Notes under the pieces: generated by a model | Told to the model about the DNA's origin: nothing | Seen by the model: the letters and a program-made list of their open reading frames with translations, nothing else | Database searches by the model: none | Origin: an uncultured Neglectibacter sp. | Lineage (GTDB): Bacteria; Bacillota; Clostridia; Oscillospirales; Acutalibacteraceae | Direction: 5' to 3' | Length of the DNA stretch: 40,887 nt | NCBI GenBank assembly: GCA_904391645.1 | Contig: CAJFMJ010000003.1 | Location: 1 to 40,887 of the forward strand | Program-made: the position numbers and the translations under genes | Shown: one piece after another, positions 11,068 through 20,023 of the stretch | How positions within the stretch are numbered: position 1 is the stretch's first letter | Layout: each line of letters starts with the position of its first letter

Positions 11068-11810
11068 AGCTTCTCCCTCCTCTCCAATTCCATGTCGCCT
11101 TTCTCATAAAAAATACAGGCCAGCGCCGCCAAGGGGGCGGTTTCCGTGCGGAGGATCCTGGGCCCCAGGGTGAGCACCTTCCCTCCCAGGGACTGGGCCA
11201 GGGCCGCCTCTTCCGGGGAGAAGCCCCCCTCCGGCCCCACGAACACGAACAGCCGCTGCCCGGCGGTTTTCAGGGCAGCTTTCAGGCTCTCTTCCCCCCG
11301 CTCGTAGAAAAACAGGATCTCCCCTTCCCGGGCGGCGGTTTCCAGGGCCTTTTTCAAAGACGCCGGTTCCAGCACCCGGGGGATGATCCCCCGGCCGCTT
11401 TGCATGGCCGCTTCCCGGGCGATCTTTTGCAGCCGGGCCGTTTTCTTCCCGGCGGACTTCTCATCCAGCCGCACCACGCACCGGGCGCTCTCCACCGGCC
11501 AGATCTCCGCTGCCCCCAGCTCCACTGCCTTTTGGGTGACGGTTTCCAGCTTGTCGCCCTTGGCCAGGCACTGGCACACGGTGACTTTCGCCGCCGGCTC
11601 GCTGCTGGTGGGGACAGCCTCCCCCACCTGGACCAAGGCCCCCTCCCCGGTGCAGGAGAGGATCACCCCCGGGTAGTCCCAGCCTTGGCCGTCGCACAAG
11701 GTCAGCTCCTCCCCCGGCCGCATCCGCAGGGACTTGGCAATGTGCCTGCCGTCCTCCCCACCGATGAAAAATTCCCCAGCGGGCGTTTCGTCCACAAAAA
11801 ATCGAGGCAT
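11064..11810 (-). CDS. rsmE: 16S rRNA (uracil(1498)-N(3))-methyltransferase
   Basis: ORF 248 aa; MPRFFVDE...HIAKSLRMRPGEELTLCDGQG, FVGPEGGFSPEEAALA, LGPRILRTETAPLAALA. Confidence 0.93.
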   Translation of the reverse strand: MPRFFVDETPAGEFFIGGEDGRHIAKSLRMRPGEELTLCDGQGWDYPGVILSCTGEGALVQVGEAVPTSSEPAAKVTVCQCLAKGDKLETVTQKAVELGAAEIWPVESARCVVRLDEKSAGKKTARLQKIAREAAMQSGRGIIPRVLEPASLKKALETAAREGEILFFYERGEESLKAALKTAGQRLFVFVGPEGGFSPEEAALAQSLGGKVLTLGPRILRTETAPLAALACIFYEKGDMELERREKL

Positions 11811-11950
11811 GGTCCTCCCCCTTTCTCCCCTGATTCTATCCTCCCGGCCCCCTGTTTGTCAATGTCCGCCGTGCAATTTGCCCCGGCCGGCCCCTGCTGT
11901 GGGCTTGGCTGGCGGCCAGATTGGGTGGTGATTTTTGCGGGGAACTGTGC

Positions 11951-11956
11951 TATAAT
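11951..11956 (+). promoter_or_regulatory. Extended -10 promoter element (TGCTATAAT)
   Basis: gtgcTATAATgatt about 75 nt upstream of the lipoprotein ATG; no clear -35. Confidence 0.4.
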
Positions 11957-12030
11957 GATTGGGAATAGATTTTTTTACCACTTTTTGGAACCGTCGGCTG
12001 GGCAGCCGCCCGCCGGGAAAGGAGGAGCCC

Positions 12031-13401
12031 ATGAAGATCCAGCCCATCAAGCGCTTGGCCTCTCTGGCCTTGGGCGCGGTGCTGTGCCTGGCCCAGGCAG
12101 GGTGCTCCTTCTCCGGGCTGGACGCCCAGAACCTGATGTCCCCGCCCCGGGCCAGCATGGACCAACAGGGCATTTACGAGCTCCTCCAAGGGGACCAGCA
12201 AGAGCTGACGTTGGTGTACCCCAAGCGGGGGGACCACCGCTCGGCCATCATCATGCACGACTGGTCGGGGGACGGCGTGGAAGACGCGGTGGGCTTTGTA
12301 GCCCTGGACCGGGGCGTGGAGGTCCACTTTTTGGAAAAGAGCCAGGGCGGCTGGCGGGCAGCTGCCTCCTTTGGGAACACTGCCACCCAGGTGGACCTGG
12401 TGTGCTTTGGGGACTTGAACGGCGACGGCGTGGAAGACGTGATCATCGGCTGGGGCAGTACCACCGGCACCACAGGCCGCACGGCCTCTGTTTCCGCCTA
12501 CCTCTACCAGGAGGGGAACGTCACTAAATACTCCCTGGGCACTTACGGCGAGCTGGCCCTCACAGACTTTGACGAAAACGGCATTTACGAAGTATTTACC
12601 GTGGATATGTACATTGCCGCCGAGGAGGAGGGCGCTGTAGACCTTCCCGCAACGGCCCACGTGTACGCCTGGCAGGAAGACACCCTCCGGGAGGTTCACA
12701 CCGCCAGCGCCGACAACTCCATCACCAGCTATGTTTCCATCCAGTTCGGCAAACTGGGCAGGGGCCTTTACGGGGTGGTGGTGGACGGCGCCAAGGCCGA
12801 CGGCAGCATGACCACCCAGGTGTTCACCCTGCAAAACGGCCTGCTGAAAAACGACCCCGCCGGGGTGAACACTCAAAGCTATCAAAACCCGTTTGCCAGG
12901 CCGTCCTCGGCCATTTACACCTCCCAGGACATCAACGGCGACGGGCTGTTGGAGCTGCCGGTGGTCAGCCTGCTGCCGGGCCTGCCCGAAGGCGTTTCCC
13001 TCGATTCCACCAGCTACCAGGTGGAGTGGGTCAGCTTCCAGCCCCCGGGGGCCTCTAAAACGGCCCTCACCGCCCTGATGAACCTGGGCGAGAACTACTG
13101 GTTCCGGCTGCCCCAGGGGCTTTTGGGCAAGCTCTCCGCCTCCAACAACACCTCCACCCGCACGGTGACCTACACCGAGGTGGTCACGGCGGAGGACTCC
13201 TCCCAGCTGCTGGGCTCGCCGCTGTTTGCCATCCGGGTGTTCACCCGCTCGGCTTGGGACAGCCGGGGCACCACCAGCGGCTACGAGCTTTTGGCGGAAC
13301 GAGGCGACCTTGTATACGGCATCCAGACCTTCACCCAAGACGCCACCTATCTTCGGGCCATTGCCCAGGTGAAACGGTACTTCACGGTGATCCAGGAATA
13401 A
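12031..13401 (+). CDS. Putative lipoprotein with FG-GAP/VCBS-like Asp-Gly repeats
   Basis: MKIQPIKRLASLALGAVLCLAQAGCSF lipobox; repeats DWSGDGVEDAVGF, DLNGDGVEDVIIGWG, DFDENGIYEVFT, DINGDGLLELPVV; RBS ggaggag. Confidence 0.75.
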   Translation: MKIQPIKRLASLALGAVLCLAQAGCSFSGLDAQNLMSPPRASMDQQGIYELLQGDQQELTLVYPKRGDHRSAIIMHDWSGDGVEDAVGFVALDRGVEVHFLEKSQGGWRAAASFGNTATQVDLVCFGDLNGDGVEDVIIGWGSTTGTTGRTASVSAYLYQEGNVTKYSLGTYGELALTDFDENGIYEVFTVDMYIAAEEEGAVDLPATAHVYAWQEDTLREVHTASADNSITSYVSIQFGKLGRGLYGVVVDGAKADGSMTTQVFTLQNGLLKNDPAGVNTQSYQNPFARPSSAIYTSQDINGDGLLELPVVSLLPGLPEGVSLDSTSYQVEWVSFQPPGASKTALTALMNLGENYWFRLPQGLLGKLSASNNTSTRTVTYTEVVTAEDSSQLLGSPLFAIRVFTRSAWDSRGTTSGYELLAERGDLVYGIQTFTQDATYLRAIAQVKRYFTVIQE

Positions 13402-13453
13402 TTTCGGGCACGGCCAACCTGCCGTGCCGGTTGTGAGAAAGGGGCATTTCTCT

Positions 13454-14158
13454 ATGCGGAAGATCCTTGTGGCAGAAGACGAACAGAACATCCGGGAATT
13501 TGTGGTCATCAACTTGCAGCGGGCCGGCTATGAAACCTTTGAGGCGGAAACCGGCGACCAGGCCCTGGAGCTTTACGACCGGGAAAAAGGGGATTTCGAC
13601 GTGGCGGTGCTGGACATCATGATGCCCGGCAGCCACGACGGCCTGGCGGTGTGCAAAGAGCTGCGGCGGAAAAACCCCTCCATCGGCATCATCCTGCTGT
13701 CTGCCCGCACCCAGGAGATGGACAAGGTGTCCGGCCTGATGATGGGCGCCGACGACTATGTGACCAAGCCCTTCTCCCCCTCGGAGCTGGTGGCCCGGGT
13801 GGACGCCATTTACCGCCGGGTGGCCCTGGCCTCGGACAGGCGGGACAGCGACACCCGGGACGAGCTGCTTTCCGGGGAGTTCTCCCTGAACCTGCGCAAC
13901 CGCTCTTTCCGCAAAAACGGCAAACCCATCGAGCTGACCCAGGTGGAGTTCCAAATTATGGAGTACTTTTTCTCCAACCCGGGGGTGGCCCTGAACCGGG
14001 GGGATATTTTAAAGCACGTGTGGGGCGCCGGCTACACCGGCGAGGAAAAGATCGTGGACGTGAACATCCGGCGCCTGCGCATGAAGGTGGAGGAAGAGCC
14101 CTCCAACCCCCAGCACATTGTCACCGTCTGGGGCCTGGGTTACCGCTGGGACGCCTAG
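13454..14158 (+). CDS. OmpR/PhoB-family response regulator
   Basis: MRKILVAEDEQNIREFVVINL, VAVLDIMMPG, YVTKPFSPSELVARV, winged-helix IVDVNIRRLRMKVE...VWGLGYRW. Confidence 0.93.
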   Translation: MRKILVAEDEQNIREFVVINLQRAGYETFEAETGDQALELYDREKGDFDVAVLDIMMPGSHDGLAVCKELRRKNPSIGIILLSARTQEMDKVSGLMMGADDYVTKPFSPSELVARVDAIYRRVALASDRRDSDTRDELLSGEFSLNLRNRSFRKNGKPIELTQVEFQIMEYFFSNPGVALNRGDILKHVWGAGYTGEEKIVDVNIRRLRMKVEEEPSNPQHIVTVWGLGYRWDA

Positions 14159-14292
14159 CGCCCGCACCTGCGGTGAGCACTCCGCCCATCTGCCTGCGGC
14201 AGGGGCGGGGGCGAGCTGCCCCCCAGCGGGATGGGGTTCCCGACCAGCATCGCGAAGAGCTCAGCCCGAGCACGGGCAGAAAGGAGGATTGC
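14159..14292. repeat. Copy of the modular interspersed repeat, between response regulator and kinase
   Basis: ccgcacctgcggtgagcac..tctgcctgcggcaggggcgggggc.ag..gcc..ggggttccc aligns with the reverse complement of 30415-30545; also carries cccgagcacgggc. Confidence 0.75.
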
Positions 14293-14293
14293 C

Positions 14294-15763
14294 ATGTTTT
14301 CCAAAGGGGTTTCCCGCCGCTGGATGGTCAACACCATCGGCGTGGTGTTTTTCATTTTGCTCATCTCCATCACCACCCTGTCCTTAATGGTGAAAAGCTC
14401 CACCTACAACAGCATTGAACAGACCCTCAACGGCCGGGCCGACGAGCTGCTCAACTGGCTTTCCTCCAGCTCTGGGCAGCCCTTTACCGGCATTGTCCGG
14501 GACTATATTGCAGCTTTTCAGGACAAGAACCAAATGGAAATCATGGCCCTGGACCAAAACGGCCAAGTGTTCATCACCTCCACCGGCTTTGAACCGGACC
14601 ACAACCAGGAAATGCCCGACTATGAAACGGCCCTGCAAAACCCCAAGGGGGAGGGCCAGTGGATCGGCACCCTGAACACCGGGGAAAAAGCCATGGCCAT
14701 CACCCGGGTGATCCGGGACGAAAACGGCGGGCTCATCGGCTCGGTGCGGTACCTGGTGTCCATGGAGCGGGCCGACCAGCAGATCACCTGGGTGATCCTG
14801 CTGCTGGTGGTGGTGGGGATCGTGATCCTGCTGCTGCTGATCCTGTCCGGCGTGTACTTCATCCGCTCCATCCTGGTGCCGGTGCGGCAATTGAGCCAAA
14901 GCGCCCGGCAGATCGCCCAGGGTGACTTTGCGGTGCGCATCGACAAGGCCAAGGACGACGAGATCGGCGACCTGTGCGACGCCATCAACGACATGGCCGG
15001 GGAGCTGGGCGCCTCGGAGCAGCTGAAAAACGACTTTATCTCCTCGGTTTCCCACGAGCTGCGCACCCCCCTCACCGCCATCAAAGGCTGGGCCGAAACC
15101 CTGCAAGAGGGCGCCGACCCGGTCACCACGGAAAAAGGCATGAACGTCATCATCCGGGAGTCGGAACGGCTTTCCGGGCTGGTGGAGGAACTGCTGGACT
15201 TCTCCCGGCTGCAGAACAACCGGATGCGGCTGATGGTCACCAAGCTGGACATCCTGGCAGAGCTGGACGAGGCGGTGTATATGTTCACCGACCGGGCCCG
15301 CACCGAGGGCAAGCAGCTCCACTATGAGGAAACCCCCTCCCTGCCCCCTGTGTACGGCGACGTGGACCGGCTGCGGCAGGTATTCGTCAACATCATTGAC
15401 AACGCCCTGAAATACACCCGTACCGGGGGGACCATCACCGTGTCCTCCCGGCAGGACAACGGCTGGGTGGAGGTGACCATCAGCGACACCGGCTGCGGCA
15501 TCCCCGCCGAGCACCTGCCCAACGTGAAAAAGAAATTCTACAAGGCCAACCAGCTGGTCCGGGGCTCGGGCATCGGGCTGGCGGTGGCCGATGAGATCGT
15601 CCGCCTCCACGGCGGCGCGCTGGAGATCGAAAGCCAGGAAGGCGTGGGCACCACTGTGACCATCTCCCTGCCCTCCTGCGCCCATCTGGAAGCTGATCCC
15701 CAGCTGACCGACACCCCCGAGCTCTTAAACTTTATCACAGGAAAGGATACCCCCTACGTATGA
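14294..15763 (+). CDS. Membrane sensor histidine kinase (HAMP, HisKA, HATPase)
   Basis: MFSKGVSRRWMVNTIGVVFFILLI TM; HAMP; SVSHELRTPLTAIKGWAETL H-box; DNALKYTRTGGTITV N-box; GCGIPAEHLP, GSGIGLAVADEIVRLHGG. Confidence 0.94.
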   Translation: MFSKGVSRRWMVNTIGVVFFILLISITTLSLMVKSSTYNSIEQTLNGRADELLNWLSSSSGQPFTGIVRDYIAAFQDKNQMEIMALDQNGQVFITSTGFEPDHNQEMPDYETALQNPKGEGQWIGTLNTGEKAMAITRVIRDENGGLIGSVRYLVSMERADQQITWVILLLVVVGIVILLLLILSGVYFIRSILVPVRQLSQSARQIAQGDFAVRIDKAKDDEIGDLCDAINDMAGELGASEQLKNDFISSVSHELRTPLTAIKGWAETLQEGADPVTTEKGMNVIIRESERLSGLVEELLDFSRLQNNRMRLMVTKLDILAELDEAVYMFTDRARTEGKQLHYEETPSLPPVYGDVDRLRQVFVNIIDNALKYTRTGGTITVSSRQDNGWVEVTISDTGCGIPAEHLPNVKKKFYKANQLVRGSGIGLAVADEIVRLHGGALEIESQEGVGTTVTISLPSCAHLEADPQLTDTPELLNFITGKDTPYV

Positions 15764-16698
15764 GCAAGAAAATTACCACCATCGGCGGCCAAGCTTTGAT
15801 GGAAGGCATTATGATGGTGGGCCCCAAGCGCACCGTCGCCGCCTTCTGCGACGAAAACGGCAACATCTCCACCGAGGAGATCACCGTCCCCCGGCTGACC
15901 AAACAATACCCCATCCTGGGCAAACCCTTCATCCGGGGCATTTTCGCCCTGATCGACTCCTTCCGCATGGGCTACAAGGCCCTGTCCCTCTCCGCCGACA
16001 AGATCACCCAAGGGGACGAGGAGGAAGAGCTTTCCGGCGTGGACAAGTGGCTCAACGACCACCTGGGAGAAAAGCTCACCGGCGCCCTGATGGCTGTGGC
16101 CTCCGTGCTGGGCGTGGCCCTGGCGGTGGTGCTGTTCTTCATGCTGCCCACCGTGCTGTTTAACCTGCTGCAAGGGGCGGTGCAATCGAACATCGCCGGG
16201 TGGCGGTCCATCTTCGAGGGCGTCATCCGCATCGCCCTGTTTGTGGGCTATGTGGCCGCCATCGGCATGGTGCCCGACATCAAGCGCACCTTCCAATACC
16301 ACGGCGCGGAACACAAGACCATCTTCTGCTACGAAAACGACCTGCCCCTCACCGTGGAAAACGTCCGGAAGCAGGGGCGGTTCCATCCCCGGTGCGGCAC
16401 CAGCTTCCTGTTGCTGATGCTGCTGCTGGGCATCGTTGTGGGGTTCTTCATCCCCTTCTCCAACCCCTTCCTGCGGACCTTCACCAAGCTGTTGTGCATC
16501 CCGGTGATCATGAACCTGGGCTATGAGATGCAGAAAGCCTGTGCCCGCCACGACAACTGGTTCACCCGGGCGCTGGTTGCCCCCGGCCTGTGGATGCAGC
16601 GCCTGACGGTGAAGGAGCCTGACGACAAGATGATGGAAGCCGCCATCACCGCCATGGAGGCTGTCATTCCGGAAAACGGCGAGGACCTGATCCGGTGA
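15760..16698 (+). CDS. DUF1385 (YqhQ-like) membrane protein
   Basis: ORF 312 aa; ITTIGGQALMEGIMMVGPKRT, YHGAEHKTIFCYE, RFHPRCGTSFLLLM; ATGA overlap with kinase. Confidence 0.88.
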   Translation: MSKKITTIGGQALMEGIMMVGPKRTVAAFCDENGNISTEEITVPRLTKQYPILGKPFIRGIFALIDSFRMGYKALSLSADKITQGDEEEELSGVDKWLNDHLGEKLTGALMAVASVLGVALAVVLFFMLPTVLFNLLQGAVQSNIAGWRSIFEGVIRIALFVGYVAAIGMVPDIKRTFQYHGAEHKTIFCYENDLPLTVENVRKQGRFHPRCGTSFLLLMLLLGIVVGFFIPFSNPFLRTFTKLLCIPVIMNLGYEMQKACARHDNWFTRALVAPGLWMQRLTVKEPDDKMMEAAITAMEAVIPENGEDLIR

Positions 16699-17555
16699 CC
16701 TACCAGGAGCTGTACCAGCTGGCCCGGCAGCGGCTGCAAAAAGCGGGGGTGGACTCCCCCGGGGTGGACGCCGCCCTGCTGACCCAGGGCTTCTTAAACC
16801 TGACCCGCACCGGCCTGGCCCTCCACGGGGAGGAAACCCCCACCCCGGAGCAGGAGGCGGCCTTCCTCCAGGCGGTGGAGGAGCGGGCTTCCCGGCGGCC
16901 CCTGCAATACATCCTGGGGGAGTGGGAATTTATGGGGCTTTCCCTGGCGGTGGGAGAAGGCGTCCTCTGCCCCCGGGAGGACACCATCGTGCTGGTGGAA
17001 ACCTTGGCCCGGCGGCTGGAATGCTGCCCCGCCCCCAACGGCCTGGACTTGTGCGCCGGCACCGGGGCAGTGGCCTTGGGGCTTTTGACCCTCCGGCCGG
17101 AAACCACCGCCCAGTGTGTGGAGCTTTCCACCGAGGCCCTGCCCTACCTGCGGGAAAACCTGTCCCGCCACGGCAAGGGGCAGGTCCGCGCCCTGCTGGG
17201 GGACGTGCTCTCCCAGTCGCTTGCCGCTTCGTTTGATCAGGGCAGTTTGGACTTTGTGGCCTCCAACCCACCCTACATTGAAACGGGGGAACTGCCCACC
17301 TTGCAGCCGGAGGTGCAGAAAGAGCCCTCCCTGGCCCTGGACGGCGGGGAGGATGGCCTGCTGTTTTACCGGGCCATTGCCACCCTGTGGGCGCCCCTGG
17401 TGCGCCCCGGCGGCGTGGTGGCGGTGGAGATCGGCGAAACCCAAGGCGCTGCCGTGGCAGAGCTGTTTGCCCAGGCGGGCCTGGAGGACATCCAAGTGGC
17501 ACAGGACTGGTCCGGCCTGGATCGGGTGGTCAGTGGGCGCAGCCCCCTGGGGTGA
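16695..17555 (+). CDS. prmC: Peptide chain release factor N(5)-glutamine methyltransferase
   Basis: GTG start overlapping DUF1385 stop; REDTIVLVETL, DLCAGTGAVALGLL, FVASNPPYIETGELPTLQPEV (NPPY motif). Confidence 0.93.
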   Translation: MTYQELYQLARQRLQKAGVDSPGVDAALLTQGFLNLTRTGLALHGEETPTPEQEAAFLQAVEERASRRPLQYILGEWEFMGLSLAVGEGVLCPREDTIVLVETLARRLECCPAPNGLDLCAGTGAVALGLLTLRPETTAQCVELSTEALPYLRENLSRHGKGQVRALLGDVLSQSLAASFDQGSLDFVASNPPYIETGELPTLQPEVQKEPSLALDGGEDGLLFYRAIATLWAPLVRPGGVVAVEIGETQGAAVAELFAQAGLEDIQVAQDWSGLDRVVSGRSPLG

Positions 17556-17564
17556 GGCCAGGAA

Positions 17565-17604
17565 TAAAAAAGACAGCCAAGCATTTGCCTGGCTGTCTTT
17601 TTTT
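17565..17604. terminator. Bidirectional intrinsic terminator between prmC and potD
   Basis: aaaaaagacagcca agcatttgcc tggctgtctttttttt. Confidence 0.9.
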
Positions 17605-17623
17605 CTCGAACGATAGTAGGGCG

Positions 17624-17981
17624 GACTCGCCCAGCGGGGGCACCCGCTCACACACTAAGGGAAATAAGCTCCCAGGCAACTGCCTGCGCGGACGACCCAC
17701 TGGCCGAAACCTCCGGCGCGGCGTCAAGCCGCCGCCCCAAAGCGCGAATTGCTCCGCCCGAGCACGGGCCAAACCGCGGACAGAACCCTGGCGGGAGCCA
17801 GTATGGAGAGTAAGCGCAGCGCACGAAAGCGCGACTTGCCCAGCGGGGGCACCCGCTCACGCACTAAGGGAAATAAGCTCCCAGGCAACTGCCTGCGCGG
17901 ACGACCCACCGGCCGAAACCTCCGGCGCGGCGTCAAGCCGCCGCCCCAAAGCGCGACTCGCCCAGCGGGGGCACCCGCTCA
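17624..17981. repeat. GC-rich repeat cluster: two 124-bp direct repeats (17624-17747, 17833-17956) plus a 27-bp partial third copy (17955-17981)
   Basis: ga(c)t(c/t)gcccagcgggggcacccgctcac.cactaagggaaataagctcccaggcaactgcctgcgcgg...gccccaaagcgcga at 209-bp offset, about 3 mismatches seen by eye. Confidence 0.92.
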
Positions 17982-19034
17982 CTGGCCGCAGGCGGACTTA
18001 AACTCGGTATACACCCGGTTGTGGACCTCCACAGCCTCGGCGGAAATGTTCTCGATCATCTCCATGTTCTCCATGTCAATGCCCTCCGGCAAGGTGAGGA
18101 AATCCCGGTACTCCTCGGAGATGTACTGCTCTGCGTCCTTGTTGGTGCAGTAGTAACCCAGGTACTCAAAGCACTGGGCAGACACCTCCGGCTGGAGGAT
18201 GTAGTCTATAAACTTGTAGGCGTTCTCCGCGTTGGGCGCATCGGAGGGGATGAACTGGGCCATGACGCCAAAGCCGATGCCCTCCTCCGGGAACACCACC
18301 TTCAGGTCGGGGTTGGTCATTTTGGCCAGGGTCACCATGGAGGTGTACAGCACCGCTGCGCCCACCTCACCGGAGAGCAGGTCGTCCTGGGTGTTGTTGT
18401 CCTTGATCAGCCGGATGTTGGGGGCCAGCTCCAACAGCTTGTCCCCGGCAGCCTCGATGGTGGCGGTGTCCTCGGTGTTGTAGCTTTCGCCCAGGACCTT
18501 CAGCGCCATACCGTCGATCACCCGGTAGCTGTCGATGACGCCCACGTTGTCTTTCAGGCTCTCGTCCCACAGGTCGGCGTAGCCTTTGATCTCAATGTCC
18601 ACCAGGCTGGGGTCGTAGACGATGGTCTGCACTCCGGCGCCGTAGGGGACGGTGTACTTGTTCTCGGGGTCGAAGAACTGCCCCTGGTACACAGGGTTGA
18701 TGCTGCCGTAATTCTCCAGCTTGGAGGTGTCCAGCTCCTGGACCAGCCCCTCCTGGATGGCGGTTTCAATGATGTAGTCGTCGGCGATGACCAGGTCGTA
18801 GTCCCCGCCCTTGGCAGCTTCCAGCTTGGCCAGCATGGTTTCGTCCGTGTCAAAGTTGGAGTAGGTCACCTCAATACCGGTTTCTTCGGTGAAGGCGTCC
18901 AGCACCTCCTGGGGGAACATCCCCTCCCAGGTGTAGAGCACCAGTTCGCCGTTTTCCGCCTTCCCGCCGGAACATCCGGCAAAGGAGGACACCAGCAGCA
19001 GGGCGGCAAGGGCCGCAGCAAGAATTCGTTTCAT
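17979..19034 (-). CDS. potD: Spermidine/putrescine ABC transporter substrate-binding lipoprotein
   Basis: MKRILAAALAALLLVSSFAGCSGG lipobox; LVLYTWEGMFPQEVLDAFTEETGIEVTYSNFDTDETMLAKL. Confidence 0.92.
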   Translation of the reverse strand: MKRILAAALAALLLVSSFAGCSGGKAENGELVLYTWEGMFPQEVLDAFTEETGIEVTYSNFDTDETMLAKLEAAKGGDYDLVIADDYIIETAIQEGLVQELDTSKLENYGSINPVYQGQFFDPENKYTVPYGAGVQTIVYDPSLVDIEIKGYADLWDESLKDNVGVIDSYRVIDGMALKVLGESYNTEDTATIEAAGDKLLELAPNIRLIKDNNTQDDLLSGEVGAAVLYTSMVTLAKMTNPDLKVVFPEEGIGFGVMAQFIPSDAPNAENAYKFIDYILQPEVSAQCFEYLGYYCTNKDAEQYISEEYRDFLTLPEGIDMENMEMIENISAEAVEVHNRVYTEFKSACGQ

Positions 19035-19041
19035 AAAGCGG

Positions 19042-19836
19042 TCACGTCCTTTCAGATTTGCGTTTTTTAGGCGCCCTGCCCAGCAGCGCCGCCAGCCCGC
19101 ACAGCAGCAGGGTGGCCACAAACAGCAGGGTGCACAGGGCGTTGATCTCCGGGGTCACCCCGGTTTTTAACTGGGAATAGATCTTCACCGGCAAGGTGTT
19201 GGTACCCACCCCGGTGACAAACACGCTGATGATCACGTCGTCCATGCTCATGGCAAAGGCCAGCAGCATCCCCGAGGCAATGGCCGGGGCCACCAAGGGC
19301 AGGGTGATGTCAAAGAACACCCGGGCCGGGGCGGCGCCCAGGTCCTGGGCGGCCTCCAGGAGGCTTTGGTCCATGCCCACCAGCCGGGCCTTCACCAGCA
19401 TGAACACATAGGGGATGGAAAAGGCCGTGTGGGCGATCACCAGGGTGGTCATGCCGAAGGGCAGGCCCAACAGGGAGAAGAAGGCCATAAACACCATGCC
19501 CAAAATGATCTCGGGGATCATGATGGGCAGGGTGGACACATACTCCACCGCGCCCTTCAGGGGGAATTTTACTTTGCTCATACCATAGGCCCCCAGGGTG
19601 CCGATTACCGCGGCGGCGCAGCTGGAGAGCACCCCCAGCACAATGGAGTTCCACAGCGCTTCAAACAGGTCCTCGTCCCGGAACAGCTGCTCATACCATT
19701 TCCAGGAGAACCCACCCCACACGGCGCTGGTCTTGCTCTCGTTAAAGGAGTAGACGATCACCAGCAAAATGGGGACGTACATCAAAGCCAACAGCACGCC
19801 CAAATACACGTTGGGCAGCCTTGTTCGATTTTTCAT
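19042..19836 (-). CDS. potC: Spermidine/putrescine ABC transporter permease
   Basis: ORF 264 aa; NVYLGVLLALMYVPILLVIVYSFN; EAAQDLGAAPARVFFDITLPL EAA motif. Confidence 0.92.
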   Translation of the reverse strand: MKNRTRLPNVYLGVLLALMYVPILLVIVYSFNESKTSAVWGGFSWKWYEQLFRDEDLFEALWNSIVLGVLSSCAAAVIGTLGAYGMSKVKFPLKGAVEYVSTLPIMIPEIILGMVFMAFFSLLGLPFGMTTLVIAHTAFSIPYVFMLVKARLVGMDQSLLEAAQDLGAAPARVFFDITLPLVAPAIASGMLLAFAMSMDDVIISVFVTGVGTNTLPVKIYSQLKTGVTPEINALCTLLFVATLLLCGLAALLGRAPKKRKSERT

Positions 19837-19853
19837 AAACCTCCTCCTTCCCT

Positions 19854-20023
19854 GTCCGTGGCCGGACTGGACAAGTCGCGATTGCGTGCGCTGCGCTTAC
19901 TCCCATTGCGTGGCGGGCGAACCTCACTGTCCGCGGTTTTTAGAATCTGGGCCGTTGTTACAACCCATCCGCTGACGATGGCTGGGTCCGTGGCCGAGCT
20001 GGACAAGTCGCAGGTGCACGGGC
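19854..20023. repeat. Copy of the modular interspersed repeat inside the pot operon, flanked by 26-bp near-identical direct repeats (19854-19879, 19986-20011)
   Basis: gtccgtggccggactggacaagtcgc / gtccgtggccgagctggacaagtcgc; contains gcgtgcgctgcgcttactcc core. Confidence 0.8.

Noticed and set aside
17624-17981. CRISPR array
   Set aside because: Units are about 124 bp, only two full copies, no short regular spacers and no cas genes in the window.
17387-18153. Small ORFs across the 17.6-18.0 kb repeats (e.g. MESKRSARKRDLPSGG...)
   Set aside because: They translate the interspersed repeat; the SKRSARxRD peptide recurs at other repeat copies because the DNA repeats, not because a protein is conserved.
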